Of a stretch of 5,049 bases of DNA, positions 1 through 5,049 are shown piece after piece. Source of the stretch: Deltaproteobacteria bacterium. GTDB lineage: Bacteria; Myxococcota_A; UBA796; GCA-2862545. The notes beneath the pieces are model-generated. The model ran no database searches and was not told the origin of the DNA. It was given only the letters and a program-made list of their open reading frames with translations. The first letter of the stretch is position 1. Each line of letters begins with the position of its first letter. The stretch spans positions 1-5,049 of the forward strand of contig JAFDJI010000338.1 in NCBI GenBank assembly GCA_019307545.1, read 5' to 3'. The translations under genes were made by a program, and so were the position numbers.

Positions 1-117
1 GTAGCACATCGCGTCCCCGGCCGGGGTGGAATGGCATCGGTGGAGCCACATGTCGGGCACCGACTTGAAGGTAGACGCCCCCAGCCCGGCGTTGGGCACG
101 GATGCCGAGGAGGTCAT
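1..117 (-). CDS. AMP-forming acyl-CoA synthetase/ligase, N-terminal fragment (probable long-chain fatty-acid-CoA ligase)
   Basis: Only the first 39 codons are present; the gene runs off the left edge. I translated them by hand. The start is ATG at 117-115, chosen because GGAG (129-126) lies 8 bases upstream and the MscS gene stops only 13 bases before it. After about 16 poorly conserved residues comes FKSVPDMWLHRCHSTPAGDA (residues 17-36). This resembles the opening of FadD-like enzymes, where a 'T/S-V-P-x-M/L-(W/F)-x-x-R' helix is followed by 'TP-x-x-A' before the first strand of the AMP-binding domain. Family members activate fatty acids to acyl-CoA through an acyl-adenylate. The ATP-binding motifs lie outside the window, so substrate and activity cannot be judged. 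It appears to be the last visible gene of the transporter operon. Another acyl-adenylate-forming enzyme of the same superfamily is possible. Confidence 0.62.
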   Translation of the reverse strand, partial: MTSSASVPNAGLGASTFKSVPDMWLHRCHSTPAGDAMCY

Positions 118-125
118 GGGCGGCG

Positions 126-129
126 CTCC
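126..129 (-). promoter_or_regulatory. Ribosome binding site of the acyl-CoA ligase gene
   Basis: GGAG on the minus strand, 8 bases before the ATG at 117. It lies in the 13-base gap just after the MscS stop codon. It favours this start over the in-frame ATG at residue 23 (51-49) and suggests translation close behind the MscS gene. Confidence 0.6.
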
Positions 130-130
130 A

Positions 131-898
131 CTATTGGGTCACCACCACCGGAGCGTCGGTGGCGAGTTGGATTCGCGCGGTCTTCAGCGCGTTCCGGATG
201 GATGCCACCAGCTCGGACCGGCCCTGGCCGAAGTCCTCGTTCTTGAACCAGGCACCCACGAGCAGGTCGATTCCCCGCTCGTCCAGCTCGCTCACCAGGA
301 CCAGCGGCTCCGGGTCCTTCAAGATGCGCTCGTCCGAGGCCAGGGCGTCGAGGAGGGCTTTCTTGGCCTTTCCGAGGTCGGCGTTGGAGGCCACGCGGAA
401 ACGTACGTCGGCACGGCGCAACCCGTTCCGCGAGTAGTTCTGGATGGGCCCCTTGATGATGATGCTGTTCGGCAGGTAGACGTGCACTCCCTGTGCAGTC
501 TTGAGCCCGGTGGTGAACAGGCCCAGCTCGGTCACCGTGCCGAAGGAGCCGCCCGCCTCCACCAGGTCTCCCCCGCTGAAGGGACGGAGGGTGAGGAGCA
601 GTGCACCGGCGGCGACGTTGGCCAGGCTGTCCCGCAGGGCGAACCCCACCGCCAGGGTTGCTGCGCCGAGCACCGCGATCACCCCGGTGAGATCGACTCC
701 GATGACGTTGAGCGCTGCCACGAAGGCCAGGATCACCACCAGCGGCTTGACCAGGGAAACCACCAGGTGTCGCACCGCCGGGTCGAGGCGACCGCGCTCC
801 AGGGTGATGCGCGTCAAGCCCCCCAGCCAGCTACCCACGACGTAGCCGGCCCCGATGATCAGGAGTGCGTAGATCAGCAACCAGAGTATGGAGCCCAT
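131..898 (-). CDS. mscS: Small-conductance mechanosensitive channel, MscS family
   Basis: This 255-residue inner-membrane protein has the core MscS layout. TM1 is at about 4-24, TM2 at about 46-67, the pore-lining TM3 at about 72-101, then the beta domain and the alpha/beta cytoplasmic domain to the C terminus. TM3 contains VLGAATLAVGFALRDSLANV (76-95), which aligns closely with E. coli MscS TM3, followed by the conserved LRPF (104-107). Further family hallmarks are LPNSIII (142-148), NYSR (154-157) and ERILKDP (190-196). MscS channels open under membrane tension to release solutes during hypo-osmotic shock. The protein is about 30 residues shorter than E. coli MscS, mainly at the N terminus. 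Pore positions differ from E. coli: T81 for G104, F86 for gate L109, and R89-D90 for Q112-G113; such changes occur in other family members. The ATG at 898 has GGGAGG 4 bases upstream and lies 18 bases after the permease stop, so it is probably cotranscribed. Confidence 0.93.
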   Translation of the reverse strand: MGSILWLLIYALLIIGAGYVVGSWLGGLTRITLERGRLDPAVRHLVVSLVKPLVVILAFVAALNVIGVDLTGVIAVLGAATLAVGFALRDSLANVAAGALLLTLRPFSGGDLVEAGGSFGTVTELGLFTTGLKTAQGVHVYLPNSIIIKGPIQNYSRNGLRRADVRFRVASNADLGKAKKALLDALASDERILKDPEPLVLVSELDERGIDLLVGAWFKNEDFGQGRSELVASIRNALKTARIQLATDAPVVVTQ

Positions 899-902
899 GG
901 TG

Positions 903-908
903 CCTCCC
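903..908 (-). promoter_or_regulatory. Ribosome binding site of mscS
   Basis: GGGAGG on the minus strand, followed by CACC and the ATG at 898. The match to the Shine-Dalgarno consensus is strong, though the 4-base spacing is short. It lies in the 18-base gap between the DppC-type permease and mscS and supports the chosen start. Confidence 0.6.
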
Positions 909-916
909 TTTGGGTG

Positions 917-2086
917 TCAGTAACCTCTGAGCTTGGGATCCAGCGCGTCTCGTAGACCATCGCCCAACAGGTTGAAGGACATTACCGCAAACACGATGCA
1001 AAGGCCCGGGTAGGTGGCGATCCATGGCGCCACTCGCAGGGGTTCGCGGCCGTCGTTGATGATCGTCCCCCAGGTCGAGGTGGGCGGCGGTACACCCAGG
1101 CCGAGGAAGGACAGACCGGCCTCCACGATCATCGTCGTTCCGATGGCCAGCGAGCAGTACACGATGACTGGCGCGAGCGCATTGGGGATCAGGTGCCGGA
1201 ACACGATGCGCGCGTTGGACAGGCCCAGTGCCCGCGCGGCCTGGATGAAGTCCTGCTCCTTGAGGGAGAGCACCTGGGACCGGACGATGCGGCTCACCCC
1301 CATCCACCCGGTGAGACCGAGGATGGCGATCATGATGAACAGCCCCTCCGGTCCAGTCACCCGGAACAGGCCCGCGATGGCGAGGAGCAGCACCAGGCGC
1401 GGCAAGGAGAGCAGCATGTCGACGAGCCACATGAGCAGGCGGTCGATCCACCCGCCACCAAAGGCGGCCACCGCCCCCACGGTGGTCCCGATGGTGCCGG
1501 CGATGCCCACCGCCACGAACCCGATGGAGAGGGAGATGCGTCCGCCGTACAGGACCCGGCTGAACAGGTCGCGGCCGAACTCGTCGGTTCCCATGAGGTG
1601 GACCCAGTTGGGTGCCGTGTTCTTCAGCCCCATGTCGATGGCGTTGGGCTCGAAGGGCGCGATGAGCGGGGTGAGCAGGACCAGGGTCACCATGACCAGG
1701 ACGCCGAACAGGCCGATGAGGCCGGTGCGGTTGCGATGGAACTGGCGGAGGAACACCTGCCAGTTGGAGTTGAACTCGGCATCGGAGAGGACCCGCGGGA
1801 AGGCGCGGCGGTAGGCGGTCCACCACACCCCCATCGCCGTCAGCATCCAGGTCGCCAGCGCGACGAAGGCGTGGACCGAGAGGCGGTCGCCGAAGGCGCT
1901 GTGCAGGACCGAGTCCAAGCGTGGGAAGCCGGCCACAGCCGCCCACACCACCACCCCCCAAAGGAGCATCAAACCGCTGCCGATGACGAACTCGCCCACC
2001 AGGACGTGGCCCAACCCGGGCAGCACCAGCCCCGCCAGGGTGGCGGGTGAGGCTTTGACGTCGCGGTCCTTGATGATGGCGGTCAT
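917..2086 (-). CDS. dppC: Peptide-type ABC transporter permease, DppC/OppC family, with extra N-terminal membrane module
   Basis: A 389-residue inner-membrane permease; DppC/OppC proteins are usually near 300. Residues 107-150 match the OppC N-terminal segment (TM at about 121-143, ending APFEPNAID). HLMGTDEFGRDLFSRVLYGG (163-182) is the family's classic motif before the transport domain. The cytoplasmic EAA loop that contacts the ATPase is at about 277-305 (EQDFIQAARALGLSNAR). GLSFLGLGVPPPTSTWGTII (324-343) and the ending LLGDGLRDALDPKLRGY (373-389) are also typical. It should pair with the DppB-type subunit to form the channel. The odd part is residues 1-105: LVLPGLGHVLVGEF (20-33), a hydrophobic stretch at 36-53, and another at about 71-92. 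They resemble the small PGLGQ/H-type two-helix modules seen at the N terminus of some sugar permeases. The ATG at 2086 has GAGG 8 bases upstream, overlapping the previous stop. The name reflects the family; the substrate is unknown. Confidence 0.93.
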   Translation of the reverse strand: MTAIIKDRDVKASPATLAGLVLPGLGHVLVGEFVIGSGLMLLWGVVVWAAVAGFPRLDSVLHSAFGDRLSVHAFVALATWMLTAMGVWWTAYRRAFPRVLSDAEFNSNWQVFLRQFHRNRTGLIGLFGVLVMVTLVLLTPLIAPFEPNAIDMGLKNTAPNWVHLMGTDEFGRDLFSRVLYGGRISLSIGFVAVGIAGTIGTTVGAVAAFGGGWIDRLLMWLVDMLLSLPRLVLLLAIAGLFRVTGPEGLFIMIAILGLTGWMGVSRIVRSQVLSLKEQDFIQAARALGLSNARIVFRHLIPNALAPVIVYCSLAIGTTMIVEAGLSFLGLGVPPPTSTWGTIINDGREPLRVAPWIATYPGLCIVFAVMSFNLLGDGLRDALDPKLRGY

Positions 2087-2094
2087 CGCGCGGG

Positions 2095-2098
2095 CCTC
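2095..2098 (-). promoter_or_regulatory. Ribosome binding site of the DppC-type gene, overlapping the DppB stop codon
   Basis: GAGG on the minus strand starts inside the TGA stop (2099-2097) of the DppB-type gene and sits 8 bases before the ATG at 2086. This arrangement is typical of translational coupling, which would keep the two channel subunits in balance. It also fixes the long N-terminal extension of the permease as translated sequence. Confidence 0.65.
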
Positions 2099-3065
2099 AG
2101 TCGTACTGGATGCGCGGATCGATGACCGCGTACATCAGGTCGGCGATCAGGTTCCCCGCCACTACGACCAGGGTGAACACGAAGAAACACGCGACGATGG
2201 TGGGGGTGTCCTGGGCGAAGATGGCGTTCACGATCAGGCGTCCCATCCCGGGCCAGGCGAAGATGGTCTCCACGAGCACCGACCCGGAGAACAGGAAGGG
2301 GAGGGAGAGGCCCATCAGGGTGATGATCGGGAGCAGTGCGTTTCGAAGGGCGTGCTTACCGATCACCACCCGTTCCGGCAGGCCCTTGGCCCGGGCAGTG
2401 CGGATGTAGTCCTGTCGGATCACCTCCAAGAGCGAGGAGCGCATGTAGCGGGCGGTCCCGGCCGCCGCCGCCAGGCCCATGGCCAGTCCGGGAAGCACGA
2501 GGTGGAGCGCCCGGTCCCACAACTGCCCCCCGAAGCCGAGCGAGTCGTACCAGACCATGTCGTACATGCCCGAGGTGGGCAGCAGCTTCCAGTGCATCGT
2601 GAAGATCAGCTGGAGCATCAGCGCCAGCCAGAAGGACGGCATGGAGTAGAAGAACAGGCTGCCGATGCTGATCCCGGTGTCCACGGGCCGGCCCTGGCGG
2701 ACCCCCTGCACGGTTCCGAGGAGGATGCCGGTCGGGAAGATGATCATCAGCGTTACCGCTGAGAGGATCAGGGTGTTCGGCAGTGCCTCCATGACCATGT
2801 CGAACACCGGCCGCTCTTGCACCATGGAGTGGCCGAAGTCCAGCATCGCCAGGTTGCGGAGCATGAGGAGGTACCGGAAGAAGGCCGGCTGGTCCAACCC
2901 GTACTTGGCGATGATCATCTCCCGGACCTCGGGCGTGGTCTCGGGGGTGAAGAAGTGGTCGGCCACCGATCCCGGAGACAACTCGATGAGGAAGAAGATG
3001 ATCGTCACGACCCCCCACAGGAGGGGGATCGCGAGCAGCAGCTTCCGAAGGATGTACTTGATCAC
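2097..3065 (-). CDS. dppB: Peptide-type ABC transporter permease, DppB/OppB family
   Basis: A 322-residue inner-membrane permease, the normal length for DppB/OppB. It opens MIKYILRKLLLAIPLLWGVV (1-20), the typical N terminus with the first TM at about 9-29, followed by ELSPG (28-32). Further TM segments lie at about 97-119, 134-157, 186-204, 245-266 and 288-311. The ATPase-contacting EAA loop is RQDYIRTARAKGLPERVVIG (217-236) followed by KHALRNALLPIITLMG, nearly identical to the family consensus. ETIFAWPGMGRL (266-277) and the C-terminal DPRIQYD (316-322) are also hallmarks. It forms half of the transmembrane channel with the DppC-type subunit 10 bases downstream. The start is GTG at 3065-3063, with GGAG 7 bases upstream; no in-frame ATG gives a complete first TM. 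The gene follows the binding-protein stop by 40 bases. Family membership is certain; peptide specificity is inferred, since nickel, sugar and other transporters share this fold. Confidence 0.95.
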   Translation of the reverse strand: MIKYILRKLLLAIPLLWGVVTIIFFLIELSPGSVADHFFTPETTPEVREMIIAKYGLDQPAFFRYLLMLRNLAMLDFGHSMVQERPVFDMVMEALPNTLILSAVTLMIIFPTGILLGTVQGVRQGRPVDTGISIGSLFFYSMPSFWLALMLQLIFTMHWKLLPTSGMYDMVWYDSLGFGGQLWDRALHLVLPGLAMGLAAAAGTARYMRSSLLEVIRQDYIRTARAKGLPERVVIGKHALRNALLPIITLMGLSLPFLFSGSVLVETIFAWPGMGRLIVNAIFAQDTPTIVACFFVFTLVVVAGNLIADLMYAVIDPRIQYD

Positions 3066-3072
3066 CGCCGGA

Positions 3073-3076
3073 CTCC
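3073..3076 (-). promoter_or_regulatory. Ribosome binding site supporting the GTG start of the DppB-type gene
   Basis: GGAG on the minus strand, 7 bases before the GTG at 3065. Upstream in-frame codons in the 40-base gap contain no ATG, GTG or TTG, so this site decides the start. Confidence 0.6.
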
Positions 3077-3105
3077 GCGCCGTCGGGTGAGGCAGAGGAC
3101 GCTTC

Positions 3106-4800
3106 CTACCGGCGGTACTTGATCTTCTCCTCGGGCACCCGCCACCGGTTCAGGTGGTTCAGCGCCGAGAGCACGTCGATCTCGTAGTCCTCGACACGCT
3201 CGTGGATGCCCACGATCTCGTCCATCCACCACAGGAACAGGTAGGGCTGGTCGTCGTAGATGACCTGCTGCATCTCCTTCCATACCGGCGCGGCCTCCAT
3301 GGGGATCGGAGTGCCCATACCCTGCTGCATCAACTCGTCGGCACGGGGGTTGTTGTAGCCGGTGAAGTTGAACTCGTACTTGCGGGGCTTGCAGTCAGCA
3401 GCTGCATCCGGACCGCACTCCACGTCGGAGTGCCAGAGAGTGGCGGGGTCTACGAACAGGCCCGCCGACCATCCTCCGAGGGCCGCCTCGTAGTCCTTCT
3501 GGCGGAGGTTCTCGAAGAAGGTGTTGCTCTCCTGTTTCTCGATGTTCATCTTCACACCGACCCTCTCCAGGTGGGCCTGCAGCAGGATGGAGACATCGGC
3601 GCGCCGCTTGTTGCCGGTGTTGGTGGTCAGGGTGAACTCGAACCGCTCCCCATCCTTGTCGAGGAAGCCGTCGCCGTCGTGGTCCTCCCAACCGGCCTCG
3701 GCGAAGAGCGCCTTCGCCTTCTCCACGTCGTGGGGCAGGGGGGTGATGTCGTCGTTGTGGACCCCGCAGAGCGCCGGAGTGATGGTTCCGACGGCCCGCC
3801 TGGCGTAGGACTCGCCCGTCTCCGAGGTGAGCACCTTGGCGATTATGTCGTCGATGTTCACCGACATGGCGAGGGCCCGGCGGACACGCTGGTCCTGGAA
3901 CATCGGGTTGTTCAGGTTCCAGGCCACATAATCCATCGACCGCCACCCGCGGCGGACCAAACGGACCTCCGGGTTGTTCTTCCGCAGCAGGTCGGCGTCG
4001 GCCACGGTGATGCCCCGCATGAAGTCGACGTCGCCGTTCTGCAGTTCGATGAGGCGGGTGGAGTACTCGGGGATGATCTTGAAGATCACCTTGTCGAGCT
4101 TGGCCCGATCCTCCTCGGGGCCGGTGAAGTTCTCGTTGGGCTCGAGCACGATGCGGGTGTTGGGTTCGTAGAGGGCGAGCTTGAAGGGGCCGCTGGCGAG
4201 CGGGTTCTTGGAATAGGCGTGTCCGCGGAGGGTGGCGCGGTCGGCGCTCTCGAGCTTGTGCTTGGGCAGGAGGGCGAGGGCGGAGGCGTGCGCAACCTGG
4301 GTGTCCCGGTCGTAGGCCTCGGTGAAGTGCCACTCGATGTGGGTGTCGTCGATCACCAGCGGGTGCTTCCCGGGCACCATGCGCTCGATGTAGGAGACGC
4401 GTGGGCTGGCGACCAGGGGATCGGCGACGAGGTCGTAGGTGAACTCGATGTCGCGCGCGGTGACCTTGGTGCCGTCCTGGAAGGTGATGTCGTCCCGCAG
4501 GGTCATCTTCAGGACCGTGCCGTCGTTGGACCATGCCCAGTCGGTAGCGAGGCTGGGGAGCTTCTTCATCGAACAGTCGAACTCGATGTCGACGAGTGGG
4601 TAGGCGAGGTTCTCGTTGATGGCGCCGTCGGCCTCGGACTCGCTCACCACCGACATCAGGTTCCCGATGTCGGTCTGCTCTGCGATGACCAGGGTGTCGC
4701 CCGGGGGTCGTGCGTCTTCGGCGGGCGGGGTGTCTGGCTGGGGTCCGCCGCACGAGAGGAGGACCAAGAGCGGAAGAACACGGACCACACGGTTGTGCAT
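3106..4800 (-). CDS. Family 5 extracellular solute-binding lipoprotein of a peptide-type ABC transporter
   Basis: This 564-residue protein captures the ligand outside the inner membrane and delivers it to the DppB/DppC-type channel. The N terminus is a short lipoprotein signal: basic MHNRVVR, a hydrophobic stretch PLLVLL, then lipobox LLSC with the acylated cysteine at 17. A Pro/Asp-rich linker follows to about 34. The mature part is an SBP_bac_5 domain. TLRDDITFQDGTKVTARDIE (100-119) is the family signature, followed by FTYDLV; SGPFKL (203-208), Y..N..I.L..N (211-224), and QDQRVRRALAMSVN.D (302-317) are other conserved blocks. DHDGDGFLDKDG (373-384) is a DxDxDG calcium-loop-like insert often seen after the 'AGW' element in this family. 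C462 and C470 could form a disulfide. The ATG at 4800 was preferred over an in-frame ATG at 4899 because it begins the lipoprotein signal and has GGAGG 4 bases upstream. The ligand is unknown; di- or oligopeptide is the default guess. Confidence 0.94.
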   Translation of the reverse strand: MHNRVVRVLPLLVLLSCGGPQPDTPPAEDARPPGDTLVIAEQTDIGNLMSVVSESEADGAINENLAYPLVDIEFDCSMKKLPSLATDWAWSNDGTVLKMTLRDDITFQDGTKVTARDIEFTYDLVADPLVASPRVSYIERMVPGKHPLVIDDTHIEWHFTEAYDRDTQVAHASALALLPKHKLESADRATLRGHAYSKNPLASGPFKLALYEPNTRIVLEPNENFTGPEEDRAKLDKVIFKIIPEYSTRLIELQNGDVDFMRGITVADADLLRKNNPEVRLVRRGWRSMDYVAWNLNNPMFQDQRVRRALAMSVNIDDIIAKVLTSETGESYARRAVGTITPALCGVHNDDITPLPHDVEKAKALFAEAGWEDHDGDGFLDKDGERFEFTLTTNTGNKRRADVSILLQAHLERVGVKMNIEKQESNTFFENLRQKDYEAALGGWSAGLFVDPATLWHSDVECGPDAAADCKPRKYEFNFTGYNNPRADELMQQGMGTPIPMEAAPVWKEMQQVIYDDQPYLFLWWMDEIVGIHERVEDYEIDVLSALNHLNRWRVPEEKIKYRR

Positions 4801-4804
4801 CGGG

Positions 4805-4809
4805 CCTCC
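4805..4809 (-). promoter_or_regulatory. Ribosome binding site deciding the start of the binding lipoprotein
   Basis: GGAGG on the minus strand, followed by CCCG and the ATG at 4800. Together with the lipoprotein signal that begins at this ATG, it rules against the in-frame ATG at 4899, which would add 33 residues (starting MHVPRVGWSP) before the signal peptide. Confidence 0.65.
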
Positions 4810-4840
4810 ATCATCGGCAGGAGCCAGCAGGACAAGCGGG

Positions 4841-4870
4841 TTTGTAGCGCACGGGGATGCCCGCGTGCAA
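4841..4870 (-). promoter_or_regulatory. Candidate sigma70-type promoter for the transporter operon
   Basis: Reading the minus strand, TTGCAC (4870-4865) and TACAAA (4846-4841) are separated by 18 bases. The -35 matches consensus at three of six positions and the -10 at four of six, so the call is weak. The location is right: it lies in the only gap of about 100 bases in the window and would give a 5' leader of roughly 30 bases. An imperfect inverted repeat covers the -35 and spacer, which could be an operator. Transcription could also read through from prmC, since no terminator is visible between the genes. Confidence 0.3.
4849..4868. repeat. Imperfect inverted repeat in the binding-protein leader region
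   Basis: The arms GCACGGGG (4849-4856) and CCCGCGTGC (4860-4868) are complementary apart from one bulged base and surround a loop of about three bases. It overlaps the candidate -35 and spacer. It could be an operator half-site pair or a small RNA hairpin. No run of T follows on either side, so it is not a standard intrinsic terminator. Confidence 0.35.
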
Positions 4871-4900
4871 GGACTCCATCCTACGCGCGGGACGTGCAAG
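4864..4900. repeat. Pair of 8-bp direct repeats (CGTGCAAG on +, CTTGCACG on -)
   Basis: Identical copies at 4864-4871 and 4893-4900 lie 29 bases apart, centre to centre, in the 109-base gap between prmC and the binding-protein gene. The copy nearer the gene contains the candidate -35 hexamer. Spacing near three helical turns would suit a regulator binding one face of the DNA. Two 8-base matches in a GC-rich gap could also be chance. Confidence 0.35.
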
Positions 4901-4909
4901 CGGAGGATT

Positions 4910-5049
4910 TCACCCCGTATGGGTCCGCCGGGCCCCCACCACTCGGGGCACTCCCCCCAGGTCGTTCCAGGTGGTGACGTCGGACAGACTCTGGCGGCGG
5001 AACAGGTCTGTGACCTCCCCCGCCTGCTGGTGACCGACTTCCACGATCA
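4910..5049 (-). CDS. prmC: Release-factor glutamine methyltransferase PrmC (HemK), C-terminal fragment
   Basis: Only the last 45 codons plus the TGA stop (4912-4910) are present; the gene enters from the right edge. I translated them by hand. The fragment opens IVEVGHQQAGEVTDLF, which matches the PrmC C-terminal block exemplified by E. coli 'LEHGWQQGEAVRQ'. There follow a D-V beta strand, NDLGGVPRVVGARR (28-41), corresponding to the common PrmC ending 'DLAGRPRVVxARR', and a four-residue tail THTG. PrmC methylates the glutamine of the GGQ motif in peptide release factors RF1 and RF2 using S-adenosylmethionine. Its catalytic NPPY motif lies outside the window. It is on the same strand as the transporter genes but separated from them by 109 bases, so it is probably a functionally unrelated housekeeping gene. 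Confidence 0.85.
   Translation of the reverse strand, partial: IVEVGHQQAGEVTDLFRRQSLSDVTTWNDLGGVPRVVGARRTHTG

Noticed and set aside
26..955. Plus-strand open frame of 309 codons opposite the MscS gene.
   Set aside because: Low-complexity His/Gln/Glu/Gly-rich product with no domain; it is opposite a clear mscS gene and spans three real genes and their gaps.
831..1961. Minus-strand frame of 376 codons overlapping the DppC-type permease in another frame.
   Set aside because: Pro/Arg/His-rich composition typical of an out-of-frame GC-rich reading; the overlapping frame gives a full DppC-type protein.
4849..4868. Intrinsic terminator after prmC.
   Set aside because: The inverted repeat is imperfect and is not followed by a T-run on either strand.
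4801..4899. Longer version of the binding protein starting at the ATG at 4899.
   Set aside because: It would bury the lipoprotein signal 33 residues inside the protein. The ATG at 4800 has a Shine-Dalgarno site and begins the signal directly.
3154..4977. Plus-strand open frame of 607 codons running antisense across the binding-protein gene.
   Set aside because: The minus strand encodes an unmistakable family 5 binding protein over the same bases. The plus-strand product is Val/Gly/Leu/Asp-rich without a recognisable domain, as expected for an antisense frame of GC-rich coding DNA.

Overview
The window is GC-rich, densely packed bacterial chromosomal DNA. Every gene I can support lies on the minus strand, so transcription runs from high to low coordinates. 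Starts are ATG or GTG with clear GGAG/GAGG Shine-Dalgarno sites, the binding protein is a lipoprotein with a lipobox, and gene gaps are only 10 to 40 bases inside the main cluster. A high-GC Gram-negative-type bacterium fits best, but nothing here fixes the phylum.

Layout in the direction of transcription: (1) 5049-4910, the last 45 codons of a PrmC/HemK-type release-factor glutamine methyltransferase. (2) A 109-base gap (4909-4801) with a candidate promoter, an 8-bp direct repeat and an imperfect inverted repeat. (3) 4800-3106, a 564-residue family 5 solute-binding lipoprotein (peptide/nickel type). (4) 3065-2097, a DppB/OppB-type permease with a GTG start. (5) 2086-917, a DppC/OppC-type permease with an unusual N-terminal membrane extension of about 105 residues carrying a PGLGH motif. 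(6) 898-131, a small MscS-type mechanosensitive channel. (7) 117-1, the first 39 codons of a gene that looks like an AMP-forming long-chain acyl-CoA ligase, running off the left edge.

Genes 3 to 7 look like one transcription unit, with gaps of 40, 10, 18 and 13 bases and no visible terminators. The binding protein would deliver a peptide-like ligand to the DppB/DppC channel. The ATPase subunits (DppD/DppF) that such a transporter needs are not in the window, and their usual downstream place is taken by the channel and the acyl-CoA ligase. The substrate cannot be read from the sequence.

Most of the window is ordinary transporter biology. The points worth a second look are the fused N-terminal membrane module on the DppC-type permease, the transporter-channel-ligase operon without ATPases, and the repeats in front of the binding-protein gene. 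I do not see evidence for a wholly new system.
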